Positions 1-11,308 of a DNA stretch of 64,000 nt are shown here, piece by piece. A program made the position numbers and the translations under genes. This DNA is from Methanospirillum hungatei (GTDB lineage: Archaea > Halobacteriota > Methanomicrobia > Methanomicrobiales > Methanospirillaceae), in NCBI RefSeq assembly GCF_019263745.1, contig NZ_CP077107.1, forward strand, positions 496,001 through 560,000, written 5' to 3'. Within the stretch, counting starts at the first letter, position 1; each line of letters begins with the position of its first letter. Under the pieces are notes generated by a model. It searched no databases, was not told where the DNA came from, and was given only the letters and a program-made list of their open reading frames with translations.

Positions 1-1
1 A

Positions 2-653
2 CATGCAATGGATGAAAAATTACGTTCAAGTGAACGAACAAACCGGATACTCCTAAATTCGGTTCCAGATCCTATGATTCTGCTAGATAATAAAAAAAAT
101 ATTATTGCTGTGAATGATCCGATGATTCATCTTCTTGATATCAGTACAGAAAATTTTAAAGAAATCAGTATATCTGAACCAATATTTCAAGTAAAACTAG
201 GGATTTCGGAAAATGAAATTGAACAATTTTATACAAATACAAATCCTGAAAATAATGGTTATTTCTCACGAAGACAGGTGGTATGAATTAGCAATTCACA
301 AACTTACGGAAATAAATAATTATATTACTCTTGTTGCTATCCAATACCATGATATTACAGACTATAAACATCTCGAAAAAGAATTGAGTGAGAGGGGATT
401 TGGACAGATTGAACATAATATGGCTCAATTTCAAATTTTAAATGATGAGATTCGAAATCCTCTTCAAATCATTCGATTATTAATAGACATCAGTGAAACA
501 GAATATAAACAACAAATAGACGATCAGATCACGGTGATCGATAATCTAGTTACTAAATTGGATAAAGGGTGGCTGAAATCAGAAAAGGTCCGCACTTTCT
601 TATTCAAACATTACCAACATGGTATGGGAATTAATCCGGATATGTCAGAATAA
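2..653 (+). pseudogene. PAS protein with degenerate kinase-like tail, frameshifted
   Basis: An N-terminal PAS half (starts visible from ATG at 8, but the frame is open to the window edge, so the true start may lie upstream) ends at a TGA at 284-286. The second PAS half continues in another frame through an HDITD-type PAS/PAC end (~345-365), a short dimerisation-like helix with N-D-E-I-R-N-P-L-Q in place of a phospho-accepting HisKA histidine motif, and a tail W-L-K-S-E-K-V-R. Joining the frames near 265-275 (YFS then HEDRWYEL) rebuilds one continuous PAS domain, consistent with loss of a single base there. No HATPase domain follows. Proteins of this kind, PAS plus a truncated kinase-like tail, are numerous in Methanospirillum-type genomes (family knowledge). 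Either a real frameshift or a sequencing error. Confidence 0.7.
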
Positions 654-689
654 TCTCATTTTAGACATTTAATTTGACAGGAGATTATT

Positions 690-3600
690 ATGAATGAAGA
701 AAACAATCCTGGATTAAGAGATATTATCAACCTGATCCTTACAATATCTACCCGATTTGTAAATGTTCTGCCTGAAAACATTGATGAAGAAATAACAGCC
801 TGTATTGCAGAAATTGGTTCATTTACAAACGTTGACCGTTCTTACGTGTTTTTTTTATCATCTGATGGAACGACCATGAGTTGTTCATTTGAATGGTGTG
901 CTGAAGGTATTCAATCTCTCAAAGATAATTTTCAAAATATTCCTACCAGTATGTATCAAAGATGGATTGATATTTTATCCAGATTTGAACCAATTCATAT
1001 CTCTCATCCATCAGATCTCACAAAAGGTTCTGATACAGAAAAAGAGATGCTAAATAAACTCGGTATTCAGTCAATTCTTGTTGTACCTCTTGTTATTCAC
1101 AAAAAACTGATAGGTTTTTTAGGATTTGACAATTTTTTAAAACAAAAATTCTGGGACCAACAGATTATTACTTTACTTGAGATAATTGCAAAGGATATTG
1201 CCAGCCTTACCTACCGGAAAGATGTTTATAACGCCCATATTAAAAGTGAAAAAAAGGTACGAAACCTCATTCAGAATATCCCCGGGATGGTGTATAGTGC
1301 CAGTTATAACTGGTCTGTTAATATTATTACCAACAGTGAGAACATTTGTGGATACTCAGAAGACAATTTCAAGAACCATGATATAGAATGGATAAACCTC
1401 ATTTATGCAGAGGATATTAATAGAGTATTTGAGGAATCACAAGCACTCCTTCAAGAACCAGTACAATCTATGGTACAGGAATATCGAATAGTCCATAAAA
1501 ATGGAGAAATTCGCTGGGTGAGGGATCACAAAACATCAATATTCTCTCATAATGGTTCATTTATTGGAGTAGACGGAATTGTGTTTGATATTACGGATAT
1601 AAAAAAGGCCGAGGAAAAAATTGGTGCCAACCAAAAACAACTAATCAATGTTTTGGAGAATCTTCCAAATCCGGTTATTGTGGGTCATGATGGAGTTGTT
1701 AGTTATGCAAATCCATCAATGATGAAAATGCTTCAATGTGACTGTAATAATTTTGATCAATTATTGCGAAGTTCAATACTTGCAGACTATTATGATAACA
1801 TCCATTCAGCTCTTAATCTGCAAAAACATACCGAATCGATTGAACCCTATGAATTAGAGTTTGAGAATAAATCAGGAGACACAGAAACAGTTCTGATTCA
1901 TAGTAATACAATTGATTTTTATAATATTCCTTCTTATTTGTTCGTCCTTACAGACATCACCCAACTTAAAAAGACAGAAAATTTGCTGGAAGTTACCGCT
2001 TTTAATCTTCGTGAACGAATGAAGGAACTGAATTGCCTTCAATTAGTATCAAATATTTTATTCAGATCAGGTTATGATGTTAAAACAGCATTATCACAAT
2101 TATTAGATGTAATTCCACAGGCATTTCAATTCCCAGATATTACAACCGTGAATATTATACTCCGGGATCAGATATTCCAAAATTTCAACTTCACAGAAAC
2201 ATCCTGGAGGTTATCAACACCTATTCTATCAAATAGCATCGAAGTTGGTAGAATAGAAATAGCCTATCTAGAAAAGAGACCAGAATTGTCCATTGGACCA
2301 TTCATGTCAGAAGAACAGGACCTACTAAACACCATTGCTCAGCGAATAGGAAAATTCGATGAATTAATTACTGCTCATGAAACACTCCAGAAAAATGAGA
2401 AGAGGCTTGCTTTTACTCTCGAAATAACTCGTCTCGGAGTTTGGGAAGTAGACTGGTTTACGAAAAATGAGACCCGAAATGCACGCCATGCACAGATCTT
2501 TGGTTACGATGATCTATTATCAGAATGGTCATTAGAGATATTTTTAGGTCACATAATTTCTGAAGAGAGGGAATATGTTCAGAGTTCTATACAATATGCA
2601 ATCGAACATCATCAAAAAATGCAGATAAACTGTCGTATTCTACGAAAAGATAATGTTATCAGGTGGATTGCAATCATTGGAGAAGCATTATACGATGAAT
2701 CTGATAAACCTATTAAATTTCTTGGAGTAGTTCAAGATATTACCGAATTCAAAGAAGTTGAAGAGGCTATTAAAGCAAGTGAGGAAAAATTCCGTCTCGT
2801 GGTAGAAAGTGCTCCTGATGCAATTTTTATCCAGATAAATGGAAAATTTTCCTACCTGAATCCATCAGCATGCAATCTATTTGGAATAACATCCCAGGAA
2901 CAACTCCTTGGATCCTCAGTTATTGACAGATTTCATCCAGATTTTCGCGATATCGTGAAAAAAAGAATCAATAATCTCAACGAGGATCATATTTCTGTGG
3001 AATTGATTGAAGAAGTAATGCTTACTTTTGATAATACTCCAGTGGATGTTGAGGTATCAGCAGTCCCCTTCTTCTATCAGAATTCTCATGGAGCCTTGGT
3101 ATTCCTTCGAGATATTACTGACCGTAAAAAAGCGATTTCTGCGATGCAGGAGAGTGAACAGGCATTATCAGCAATGATAAACAGTATCACCGAACCAGCT
3201 TTCCTAATTAATACTAACGGTCTTGTCATTACTGCTAATGATACAATGGCAGAATGGATAGGACTTTCTGGAAAAGAGGAGATCATCGGAAAAAATGGGT
3301 TAGATGAACTTAAACCTGAGATTAAACAATTCTATCAGGATAAAATTGCAGAGATTGTTGAAACAAAAAAACCCATCCGGTTTGAAGATTATCACTTTAA
3401 AAAATCAGCACTTACCTCAATGTATCCTATTCCAGATGATAATGGGATAATTACCAGAATCGCAGTATATTTACTGGATATTACGCAACTTAAAAAAACT
3501 GAAGAGATAAAAATACAAATCGAGAACAGGCTGAAATCCGCCATGAAAACTGGCAAAATTGCATGGTGGGAGATGGATATGCCGGAAGGACGTATCAGAT

Positions 3601-5453
3601 TTGATGATCGAAAAGCAACAATGTTAGGATATGATCCTCAAATTTTTGAACATTATCGGGATTTCACCAATCTTATTCACCCAGATGACTTGAATCTCGC
3701 AATGCAATCTATGAATAACCACCTGAAAGGTATAACAGAAGAGTATGCTATAGACTACCGGATAAGAGATGTATCAGGTAATTATCATTGGTATCGAGAC
3801 GTAGGTAAAATTACCCAGAGATATGATGACAAAAAACCAAAAATTCTTACCGGTGTTGTGATGGATATCACAAAAAACAAGCTTTCTGAAGAAGTAATTC
3901 GAAAGAGTGAGGCACAATACCGACTATTAGCAGATAATATCTCTGATGTACCGTGGGTTCTTAATATTAAGACAGGAACATGGAATTACATGAGCCCGTC
4001 AGTTGAACGATTAACCGGTTTTACAGTTGAGGAAACACTACAAAAAACAATTAATGAGGTCATGACTCAATCATCATATGATTATTTAGCAAAGGCACTT
4101 GCGGATCGAATATCACTTTTTTTCTCTAACCCTCATAAAAAAAATTATTATATTGATGAAATAGAGCAAATTCGAAAAGATGGTTCGAGGGTCTGGACAG
4201 AAGTAACCTCAAAATTTATCACGAATAAAAAGGGAGAAACATTAGTAGTTGGTGTCTCACGTGATATTTCTTCCAGAAAAGAGGCTGAAATTGCTCTTCA
4301 GGAATCAAAGCAATTCTTTGAGGATGTTATTAATTTTTTACCGGATCCTACTTTTGTTATTAATACCTCCGGACATATTTTAGCATGGAACCATGCTATG
4401 GAAGGTTTGAGTAGAATTGCTGCCCAAGAAATTCTCGGGAAAGGAAACTACGAGTATAGCCAACATTTGTATGGAGAACGAATACCTATTTTGATTGATT
4501 ATGTTCTTCATCCAGACCTTGTTGATGATATAACAGAGAAATATTCAAATTTCCGGGAAGAGGGATCAACAATCATTGCTGAAAACAAGATAACATCACC
4601 TGATGGTCAGGTTCAATTTTATATGATAGCAGTATCACCATTATTTGACACTCGAGAAAATATTATCGGAGCCATTGAATCTATTCGTGATATTACAGAA
4701 TTAAAAAGAACAGAAAAAGATCTTGCAGAATTAAATAAAAATCTAGAAAAAATTGTATTAGATCGGACAAAATCACTCGAAGAAGAAATAGAACTCAGAA
4801 AAAAGGCAGAAGAAGATATTGCAATTTCTCTTAAAGAGAAAGAGATGCTCCTTAAAGAAATTCATCACCGGGTTAAGAATAATATGCAGGTGATATCCAG
4901 TCTTCTTCTCCTACAATCGCAAACTATTCAGGATGAATATATTAAAGGGCTTTTTAAAGAAAGTATGGTCAGAATCAAATCAATAGCTCTTGTTCATGAA
5001 CAACTATATCGTTCTGATAATTTAAGCAGGATTGATTATTCTGATTACCTTCGGAAGATGTTTCATCCGCTTTTTGATGCATATCGGACTGATATGCAGC
5101 AGGTGAAAATGGTGATTGATGCAAATCCGGTTCAGATTACAATTGAAAAAGCAGTTCCTTGCAGTCTGATTGTTAATGAATTAATTTCAAACTCTCTTAA
5201 ACATGCATTTCCAGGAGATACAAAGGGTGAAATCCATATCAGGTTCTCATTTGATGCGCATACAAACGTCTATACTCTTGATTATGCAGATAATGGCATA
5301 GGATTTCCTGAAGGATTTAACCCTGAAAAAACTGGGTCATTAGGGATGAGTCTCATTAAAGGATTAACAAAGCAGCTGGAAGGCAAATTGGAATTCGTTT
5401 TAGGAAACGGAATTCATTACCTGATTACCTTTCCGTCTAAAGAAAAAATATAA
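690..5453 (+). CDS. Soluble GAF/multi-PAS sensor histidine kinase (HisKA_2 type)
   Basis: 1587 residues with no membrane segment, so a cytoplasmic sensor. Approximate order: GAF 20-175; PAS1 190-310; PAS2 317-430; a second GAF-like region 446-557; PAS3 571-692; PAS4 700-815; PAS5 824-938; PAS6 947-1068; PAS7 1075-1200; PAS8 1208-1342; coiled coil ~1343-1385; HisKA_2 dimerisation/phosphoacceptor box E-I-H-H-R-V-K-N-N near 1390; HATPase_c 1483-1587 with N-box [11 protein letters not shown] and G-box [10 protein letters not shown]. Most PAS repeats end in a D-I-T-x-x-K linker. The HisKA_2 family autophosphorylates the histidine and normally passes the phosphate to a separate receiver; none is encoded nearby. 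A GGAG site (about 680-684) lies before the ATG. The ligands sensed by the PAS/GAF modules cannot be read from the sequence. Confidence 0.93.
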   Translation: MNEENNPGLRDIINLILTISTRFVNVLPENIDEEITACIAEIGSFTNVDRSYVFFLSSDGTTMSCSFEWCAEGIQSLKDNFQNIPTSMYQRWIDILSRFEPIHISHPSDLTKGSDTEKEMLNKLGIQSILVVPLVIHKKLIGFLGFDNFLKQKFWDQQIITLLEIIAKDIASLTYRKDVYNAHIKSEKKVRNLIQNIPGMVYSASYNWSVNIITNSENICGYSEDNFKNHDIEWINLIYAEDINRVFEESQALLQEPVQSMVQEYRIVHKNGEIRWVRDHKTSIFSHNGSFIGVDGIVFDITDIKKAEEKIGANQKQLINVLENLPNPVIVGHDGVVSYANPSMMKMLQCDCNNFDQLLRSSILADYYDNIHSALNLQKHTESIEPYELEFENKSGDTETVLIHSNTIDFYNIPSYLFVLTDITQLKKTENLLEVTAFNLRERMKELNCLQLVSNILFRSGYDVKTALSQLLDVIPQAFQFPDITTVNIILRDQIFQNFNFTETSWRLSTPILSNSIEVGRIEIAYLEKRPELSIGPFMSEEQDLLNTIAQRIGKFDELITAHETLQKNEKRLAFTLEITRLGVWEVDWFTKNETRNARHAQIFGYDDLLSEWSLEIFLGHIISEEREYVQSSIQYAIEHHQKMQINCRILRKDNVIRWIAIIGEALYDESDKPIKFLGVVQDITEFKEVEEAIKASEEKFRLVVESAPDAIFIQINGKFSYLNPSACNLFGITSQEQLLGSSVIDRFHPDFRDIVKKRINNLNEDHISVELIEEVMLTFDNTPVDVEVSAVPFFYQNSHGALVFLRDITDRKKAISAMQESEQALSAMINSITEPAFLINTNGLVITANDTMAEWIGLSGKEEIIGKNGLDELKPEIKQFYQDKIAEIVETKKPIRFEDYHFKKSALTSMYPIPDDNGIITRIAVYLLDITQLKKTEEIKIQIENRLKSAMKTGKIAWWEMDMPEGRIRFDDRKATMLGYDPQIFEHYRDFTNLIHPDDLNLAMQSMNNHLKGITEEYAIDYRIRDVSGNYHWYRDVGKITQRYDDKKPKILTGVVMDITKNKLSEEVIRKSEAQYRLLADNISDVPWVLNIKTGTWNYMSPSVERLTGFTVEETLQKTINEVMTQSSYDYLAKALADRISLFFSNPHKKNYYIDEIEQIRKDGSRVWTEVTSKFITNKKGETLVVGVSRDISSRKEAEIALQESKQFFEDVINFLPDPTFVINTSGHILAWNHAMEGLSRIAAQEILGKGNYEYSQHLYGERIPILIDYVLHPDLVDDITEKYSNFREEGSTIIAENKITSPDGQVQFYMIAVSPLFDTRENIIGAIESIRDITELKRTEKDLAELNKNLEKIVLDRTKSLEEEIELRKKAEEDIAISLKEKEMLLKEIHHRVKNNMQVISSLLLLQSQTIQDEYIKGLFKESMVRIKSIALVHEQLYRSDNLSRIDYSDYLRKMFHPLFDAYRTDMQQVKMVIDANPVQITIEKAVPCSLIVNELISNSLKHAFPGDTKGEIHIRFSFDAHTNVYTLDYADNGIGFPEGFNPEKTGSLGMSLIKGLTKQLEGKLEFVLGNGIHYLITFPSKEKI

Positions 5454-5737
5454 TTTAAGGCATAAGAAAAAATGAGTTAGTATACTAAGAGATATTTTGG
5501 TGGTTTAGCCTCGAAAAGATATGCAATGAAAATTCATCTCTTACTGGAGGAGAACACCTCATTTTTATTTTCAAGGTTGTAAAATCTACTTATTTATTAA
5601 ATCAGATTGATATATGTATAATAACCACATAATAAAAATGTGATCAGATATTTTACCAATTCTAGGATGATTTGATATTCTTAATAAATTACAACATTAT
5701 TTTTGATTAAAAAAGGAGAAGTACTAAAATCAATAAT

Positions 5738-6493
5738 TCATGATAATGGTTTTCTCATTACAATATATGTATTCCCAAACTCGTCAGAATATTTCTCAAA
5801 AATCTTCATCTGCCTTTTGAGCCCATGAATTACCATCAGAGCAGGCTCATCTTTTGCATATTCCTCTTCCAGTTCTCCAAACTTTTCTCTCATTTTTCCA
5901 TAGTAACTTTCCTCCCATACATGAGAAGGGAGCCTAAAGGATCCAACCATTTCAAGACCGGCATTCCGAACAATCTCAAATCCTTCATCTTCAAACATCA
6001 TAGAGGGATGGTATTCGTCGAAAAAATCCCGTGGCTCATCAGAGGGAGTTTTCGTAAACCAAAAAATATCGGAGATCATTATGTATCCTCCCCGTTTCAG
6101 AAGTGATTTCCAGTACCTGATGGCTTTTTCGATACCTATGATAGATGAACATCCTTCAGCCCAAATGATATCAAAAGCCTCCTTTTCAAAGGGGAGATCA
6201 TCCATAGATGCACAGACTGTTTTGATTCTCCCGGTAAAACCTTCAGAAATAATTTTTTCATTCACCACATCGAGATAGGGCTGATGAATATCTGAAGCAA
6301 TTATCCTGCAGGACGGACAAAGACGGGCAAGGGCGATCGTCTGCATTCCTTTCCCGCAACCAACATCAAGAATCTCACCTCCTTGTTCAGGTGGATCAGC
6401 AATTAGTAAAAAGGCCTTTTTTGTGTGTTCATCATCCCCCCCTCCAAGCCGGGGTAATGATTCAAAAATCTTAAAAATAGGATTATTGTCCAT
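5738..6493 (-). CDS. Class I SAM-dependent methyltransferase
   Basis: 251 residues. Motif I is E-I-L-D-V-G-C-G-K-G (about residues 40-50), followed by the acidic end of strand 2 (IIASDIHQPY), a motif with S-M-D-D-L-P-F (~95) and I-I-W-A-E-G (~110), all typical of the Rossmann-fold methyltransferases of the Methyltransf_11/25 group. The substrate is unknown; small-molecule methylation is the usual role of this group. It stands alone, with a 284-bp AT-rich gap on its 3' side and a divergent spacer on its 5' side, so no partner hints at the substrate. Confidence 0.85.
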   Translation of the reverse strand: MDNNPIFKIFESLPRLGGGDDEHTKKAFLLIADPPEQGGEILDVGCGKGMQTIALARLCPSCRIIASDIHQPYLDVVNEKIISEGFTGRIKTVCASMDDLPFEKEAFDIIWAEGCSSIIGIEKAIRYWKSLLKRGGYIMISDIFWFTKTPSDEPRDFFDEYHPSMMFEDEGFEIVRNAGLEMVGSFRLPSHVWEESYYGKMREKFGELEEEYAKDEPALMVIHGLKRQMKIFEKYSDEFGNTYIVMRKPLS

Positions 6494-6705
6494 AAATCCA
6501 TTTATAATAGAATAATTAAGTAGTTTGTGTTTTTATCGGAATAGGAAAACTTGTTTTTTAATACCAATCTGTTCTTAACTTACCCTATTGATAGTCACTT
6601 TCCTTAGGAATAGTGACTTTTATTTAATCTTCAGTAACTGATCAGATAATTAAATCATTCACTCCTCAAGGGACGATGATTTTTATTGAATTTTTGGTTG
6701 ATGCT

Positions 6706-7272
6706 ATGAATAAAGAGCAAATTGGTAACAATTTTTTTATTCCGATGCCTGTCGTACTCGTCGGAACACAGGTATCTGGAAATGCAAATTTTATGACTGT
6801 TGGCTGGGTGGCCAGAGCAAATGCTAATCCACCTATGATCGTTTGTGGTATTGGAAATCACCATTACACTCCGAAAGGAATAGAGGAGAATGGAACTTTT
6901 TCAGTAAATATCCCCTCAACTGATCTCATTGTTAAAACGGATTATTGTGGTATCGTTTCTGGATCGAAAACTGATAAATCAAAGGTATTTGACATTTTCT
7001 ATGGGAATTTAAAAACCGCTCCACTCATCAAAGAATGTCCGGTTTCTATCGAATGTAAACTTGTTCAAATCATTCCACTCCCTACAAATAGTTTGTATCT
7101 TGGGGAGATAGTGGGAGTGTGGGTAGATGGTGAAATTATGGCAGATGGCAAACCAGATATCAATAGTATTGACCCGATATTTTTGAGTATGCCAGATAAC
7201 CGGTACTGGAACCTTGGAGAACATATCGGAGATGCCTGGTTAGATGGAAAAGATCTTCAATTGAACGAATAA
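6706..7272 (+). CDS. Flavin reductase-like FMN-binding protein
   Basis: 188 residues from the ATG at 6706; an in-frame ATG at 6676 would add ten residues, but those (MIFIEFLVDA) do not fit the family start, whereas MNKEQIGNNFFIP does. The body has the split-barrel flavin reductase features: PVVLVGT near the start, the F-M-T-V-G-W-V segment, P-P-M-I-V-C-G-I, G-T-F-S-V-N-I-P and a late I-D-P-I-F-L region. Relatives bind FMN and act as NAD(P)H:flavin oxidoreductases or as electron carriers in anaerobes. Single gene with its own spacer. The physiological partner cannot be inferred here. Confidence 0.85.
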   Translation: MNKEQIGNNFFIPMPVVLVGTQVSGNANFMTVGWVARANANPPMIVCGIGNHHYTPKGIEENGTFSVNIPSTDLIVKTDYCGIVSGSKTDKSKVFDIFYGNLKTAPLIKECPVSIECKLVQIIPLPTNSLYLGEIVGVWVDGEIMADGKPDINSIDPIFLSMPDNRYWNLGEHIGDAWLDGKDLQLNE

Positions 7273-7953
7273 TTTAGTGATATTCACCCATTTTATTTCA
7301 ATGAGACAGTTAAATTTTTACCGGCAATTACGAAAGTGTTTCAGAAATTGAGTTCCCAATGATGATTTCGGTTACATACTCATCGATTTAATCTCAATTC
7401 TAAACCAATCCCCATTATATGAAACTAATGGGATGAAGGTCAGGATGTAGCATTTTATCATCCGGAAATCATGATAGATTTAATCATTTATTCTTATTTT
7501 CAAGGGGTTCGTTCAAGTCATCAAATAGACAATAATTGTCGATATGATGTAGGATTTAGAATTATAACACACAATTCTCTCCCGGATTACTAAACAATTT
7601 CTCATTTTCAGGATGATGAAGTTTAAATTATTTGACTCATAATCTTCGGAGAATCTGTTCAATAGGGGAGTTAAAGAAATTCAGAAAATTTATCCTGCAA
7701 AAAAAGAGGAAAATGATCAGTAATAAGGAGGGGTATTCGTGTACTTAATTCAAGATTGACTGATCTTGAGTTGGATAAATGAGATGACTGTTACCCATTT
7801 GATAGAAATAACTGAATATCAACCTGAACTATAGAGTTTGTTAATTAATTATCCACGGAACTAATCTCAGATACCTAAATTGAACGAATGAAAATATCAA
7901 TTTTTTAAACCTTACCAAATATTCATTGAACCGAATTAAGAATAAAAAAGAGA
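7273..7953. other. AT-rich intergenic spacer without recognisable gene
   Basis: About 680 bp between the convergent flavin reductase-like gene and the AttH-like gene. Stops are dense in all frames, and I see no RNA gene, repeat or coherent protein remnant. The size is large for this genome, so it may be decayed sequence. Confidence 0.6.
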
Positions 7954-9249
7954 TTAAATTGCTTCAATTTCCAGCCACGCTTGACCATTATGAATGTCTG
8001 ACTCACCAATAGTCCCGGTAACTTTTCCAAGGCCTTGATAATCAGTCTGTTCTTCACTCATTACGAGTTCCTGGTCTTTAAAAACCTCTACAAGTAACTT
8101 TCCTGGCAAAGTTGATGATTCCAGAGTAATATTGTAGGTGAGGAAATATTCTTTCCCTGTGGGACTTACCCATTCAGAACCATTTACCGGATCAACTGTT
8201 ATCTTATCAATTTCCCATGAATGTGAGGCAATATGTGCGCCGTTTCTTGATTTTCCATTGGTGATATTAAATAGTCTTGCTGATGATAATTCACCCGTAT
8301 CATTAATGAGGCTGAGTAAATTGATAGCAGCATTTATTTCTGGCATTTGAATTGCAATCCAATTCCATCTGGAACCAGTCATATTGCTCAATGATTCGAC
8401 ATTGTAAGACTGGACAAAGTAATCCAACCAGCTTTTTCCTCTGATTCCGCTCATAACCTTCCCTTCATATTCAATTGTGTAAGACAAAACATCCATCAAG
8501 GGGAGAGCATAGTAATAGTCACCCTGCCAATCCATCGGATCATTTGTAGCATTAAGATAATTCCCAATTGTTTTATCTGGTAGCTTCATGATCTCTTTCC
8601 GCTGAAGATCGGTGAGGTATTGAGGGAAGAAAGAAGTAGTTCCATATCCCTGATTGATGACTCCGAAGGGATCGTTGAGTATTACATTTACTTTGATCAA
8701 TTTTCCTGATTCATCCAGAGTATCAGCAGAAAGCCGGTAGGTGGCATTTACTGAGCCGAAAAATCCGGAGAGAAGTTCTATCCGGATATAGGAGGAAGAA
8801 TTGTTTGGATCAGAGAGTTCAATACTCCATGGATTGATAGTCGTTACAAGATTGTCGTTTTCAAATCCTGACCAGATGTACCCGTTCTGATTATTCTCCG
8901 GAGAGTCATTCTCAAAATTTTTGCTAAGAAACCCTACGCCACCAGTGGCTTTTTGTCCTTTTTGTTCTAATCCAAAGAAAAATGAAGTTATCTCTCCTGT
9001 AGTATCTTCTAAGCTAGCCCAGAAATTATAACCAAAGAGATCGTAATCCTGATGCTTTTCAGTAAGGAAAACTGAAAGGTTCTCAACGCTGTGTGAGTGT
9101 GGCATTTCATAGTTTTCCGAATAATAAGCATGCTCTTTTATGGACGCTGAGGCAGGATTTAAAATTCCCATCCATCCTGATAAAAATATTAGCACAACCA
9201 GAGCTGTTCTGCAAAACCTATTACAAATAATCTGTGATCCCCATTTCAT
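7954..9249 (-). CDS. Secreted AttH/CrtC-like lipocalin-fold protein
   Basis: 431 residues from the ATG at 9249 (M-K-W-G-S). An ATG at 9270 is in frame, but a TTTAAATAT box lies directly before it (9272-9282), at the right distance for transcription starting at or close to 9249, and AGGGAT precedes the inner ATG. The first ~35 residues form a signal peptide ending near P-A-S-A. The mature part matches the AttH/CrtC lipocalin-like pattern: tryptophan-rich strands, G-Y-I-W-S-G-F-E, S-W-L-D-Y, the W-N-W-I-A-I-Q-M stretch, and late E-W-V-S-P-T-G-K-E-Y. CrtC itself hydrates carotenoids, but most relatives have no known reaction, so substrate and activity stay open. Probably extracellular or cell-wall facing. 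Confidence 0.7.
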   Translation of the reverse strand: MKWGSQIICNRFCRTALVVLIFLSGWMGILNPASASIKEHAYYSENYEMPHSHSVENLSVFLTEKHQDYDLFGYNFWASLEDTTGEITSFFFGLEQKGQKATGGVGFLSKNFENDSPENNQNGYIWSGFENDNLVTTINPWSIELSDPNNSSSYIRIELLSGFFGSVNATYRLSADTLDESGKLIKVNVILNDPFGVINQGYGTTSFFPQYLTDLQRKEIMKLPDKTIGNYLNATNDPMDWQGDYYYALPLMDVLSYTIEYEGKVMSGIRGKSWLDYFVQSYNVESLSNMTGSRWNWIAIQMPEINAAINLLSLINDTGELSSARLFNITNGKSRNGAHIASHSWEIDKITVDPVNGSEWVSPTGKEYFLTYNITLESSTLPGKLLVEVFKDQELVMSEEQTDYQGLGKVTGTIGESDIHNGQAWLEIEAI

Positions 9250-9271
9250 ATCAATCCCTATTATTATCATA

Positions 9272-9282
9272 TATTTAAAAGT
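9272..9282 (-). promoter_or_regulatory. Archaeal TATA box of the AttH-like gene
   Basis: Minus-strand TTTTAAATAT lies about 25-33 bases before the ATG at 9249. This places the transcription start at or almost at the start codon, so the mRNA is probably leaderless or has a very short leader. Confidence 0.5.
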
Positions 9283-9411
9283 ATCGACGAAAAGTTGTGT
9301 CCAAGATATTTTTTATAATTATAACTATCTACGAAATTCTGGTTAATTTCTTCATCAGCTTTTGAACGAACAAATGCAATTTTACTGGAAAAAATGGTGA
9401 CACAAATTTTT

Positions 9412-9712
9412 TCATATTTTTAAGAGCCCTATGCCATTCAGAATGGCTGCATCGGTTGAAACCAGAGCCAGAACGAGACTTCCATCCATCATATTCACCT
9501 TCTCCCAGGACAACCAGTTCTCCGGATCGCCTCTCCTCATTTTACGATCCCATAAAAGACCAGAGGAACGAGAAGACATCCTGTATCCGATTATTTTCAA
9601 TATACTCATCATACCCGAATGCTCCGGAACTATTCACCCGGATGGTGGAGAGAGCCAGTTCCGCTGAACCGGAGATTCCAGAAAAGGACCGCCCGGTCAT
9701 CAGTGAAGACAT
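9412..9712 (-). pseudogene. Decayed gene of unknown family (fragment A)
   Basis: On the minus strand an ATG at 9712 opens a 56-residue reading frame (S-L-M-T-G-R-S-F-S-G-I-S at its start, ...F-G-Y-D-E-Y-I-E-N later) that stops at 9542-9544. A second frame covering 9412-9540 then continues with protein-like sequence (E-N-W-L-S-W-E-K-V-N and D-G-S-L-V-L-A-L-V). The change of frame near a stop, the higher GC than the flanks and the lack of a full-length ORF suggest a frameshifted gene remnant. I cannot name the family. Confidence 0.4.
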
Positions 9713-9828
9713 GGTGACTGGTGATCTTCTCTCCCGATGAATGGGTAAAAAGGCAGATCACTCAGACTCTTACGTAAATCCAATTCATTTCCATATCTCG
9801 AAAAGGGTAAAAGGGAATATTGTGTTTT

Positions 9829-10324
9829 TTATGCGAGTGCACCAATATGAGCACATAGGTCATGTCCGATACGGATGCCATCAGCCTCATAGGATGAGAG
9901 GGTTAGGGAATCACGGGCAAACCGGACTAAATAGAGATTAGCCGCATCAGTGATGGCAAATGGGTGCAGCTGAACCGGTCCTCTGAACTATCATGGGACG
10001 GAATGCCCCCCATTGCGGTATTCAGGGCGGTGGTGGCGATAATCATGTTGACATTAGTGATAAGCTGAAGGTGTCGGAGCCTTGATGCTGATGGTCCCGA
10101 CAGTCTTGGCCTCGTTATTCTCATAAATGACCCGGCCGATATAGGACTCGGATGCCTTTGAGACCCCTGGAAGGGTGACTCCAGGCCTCTCAAAGACGTA
10201 CACCCTAATGGTTATTGGTCAGAATGTCGCCCTCTCTTGAGGTGAATACTGCCATACTGCCCTCTGGAACAGCAAGCTCTCTGAATGTAGTCTTCACCGT
10301 TGCAGTCGGTGTGAAATCTGCCAT
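9829..10324 (-). pseudogene. Multiply frameshifted gene remnant (fragment B)
   Basis: Reading the minus strand from an ATG at 10324: M-A-D-F-T-P-T-A-T-V-K-T-T-F-R-E runs about 39 codons to a TAG; a second frame continues V-Y-V-F-E-R-P-G-V-T-L-P-G-V-S to a TAA after P-S-A-Y-H; after a further shift, I-T-D-A-A-N-L-Y-L-V-R-F-A-R and A-D-G-I-R-I-G-H-D-L lead to the TAA at 9829-9831. The pieces are collinear and protein-like, so this was probably one gene of about 160 residues with at least two frame disruptions. The family is not recognised; the beta-rich N-terminal part would fit a small structural protein of viral type, but that is a guess. Confidence 0.5.
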
Positions 10325-10376
10325 GTTCGTTGACCCCTGCCGTGATCTATCATGACTGAATAGAAATTGGCGGGAG

Positions 10377-10384
10377 TATATAAA
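10377..10384 (-). promoter_or_regulatory. TATA box upstream of fragment B
   Basis: A perfect minus-strand TTTATATA sits 53-60 bases before the ATG of the decayed gene. Its survival suggests that the decay is recent, or that the box serves another transcript. Confidence 0.45.
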
Positions 10385-10570
10385 TGGTTGAACCGGGATC
10401 TGAAACGGGAGGAGGAGAGAGGAGTGATTGGGGAACGGGGCGACAGAAGCGACAATAAAGAAATCATGAACTTATGTTTTTTTTAAATAACCCTTGACAA
10501 TATTAAACTCAAATCAATAGTTACTATTCCTTTTTAAAAGTATAATTGGAAAGAAAACATATTTTGATAA

Positions 10571-11308
10571 ATGAATACAAATCTAAAAGATATTGAATTA
10601 AAAGAGAGAACGGATTTTATTCCCGAAGATATTCAGCTAATTAAAGATTGGATAAGAGAAGAATCAGATATCAATGATGTGCTTTGTCAACCTGAATCAG
10701 AGTTATTTAATGCCGATAGGGAACGCCTTATAAAAAATATTGCCAAAGCGAATCAACTTCAGAGAGTAATATTAAGTGAAACGCTAAACACGGAATACAT
10801 CGTTTTTCGAGGAACTAATAATATTGAACAGGTGCGAATTCAACCTTACATATTTCCTGGTGATTATTCAGATAAAACGGCATATTATTCAGAATGTGCA
10901 TTTTTGCCATTTTCTTATGATTTAGAAGTTGCAATAAAATTTTCGAAACCATCTCTTCAAGGTCATTTAATAATACTAACTTCATTTATTCCCAAAGGAT
11001 GTCATGCATTGTATATAGGGGATTATCCAGTAAATGATTCTGATAATGAATCCCTCCGTGAAAGAGAAATATTACTTCCAAAAGACCTAAAATATAAAAT
11101 AGTAGAGCTTGTTCCATATCAGGTTACACCTACAATAAGAATTGTTTTTTATTTTATTCTTTTTAAACCAATGATTTTTTGGGGGAATGATATTACGTCT
11201 CAAGCAAAAATTATTGAATATTCTACTAAAATTAAAAAAGAAATCGAAGATAAACTCCCTAATATAAAGATGGAGGCGTATAATGGTAAGAAATGTACTC
11301 CACTATAA
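10571..11308 (+). CDS. Putative ADP-ribosyltransferase (R-S-E type)
   Basis: 245 residues. Three spaced motifs fit the R-S-E clade of ADP-ribosyltransferases: arginine in Y-I-V-F-R-G-T (R80); an S-containing strand-helix, L-P-F-S-Y-D-L-E-V-A-I-K-F (S115), in the place of the usual S-T-S; and an E-x-E pair in R-E-R-E-I-L-L-P (E164, E166). The E-x-E spacing and the following L-L-P resemble exoenzyme-type toxins that modify protein arginine or other nucleophiles. An N-terminal helical region of ~65 residues may be a regulatory or targeting part. The AT-rich base use contrasts with the GC-rich cassette it runs into at 11303. No antitoxin or hydrolase is next to it. The role as an effector is inference. 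Confidence 0.6.
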   Translation: MNTNLKDIELKERTDFIPEDIQLIKDWIREESDINDVLCQPESELFNADRERLIKNIAKANQLQRVILSETLNTEYIVFRGTNNIEQVRIQPYIFPGDYSDKTAYYSECAFLPFSYDLEVAIKFSKPSLQGHLIILTSFIPKGCHALYIGDYPVNDSDNESLREREILLPKDLKYKIVELVPYQVTPTIRIVFYFILFKPMIFWGNDITSQAKIIEYSTKIKKEIEDKLPNIKMEAYNGKKCTPL

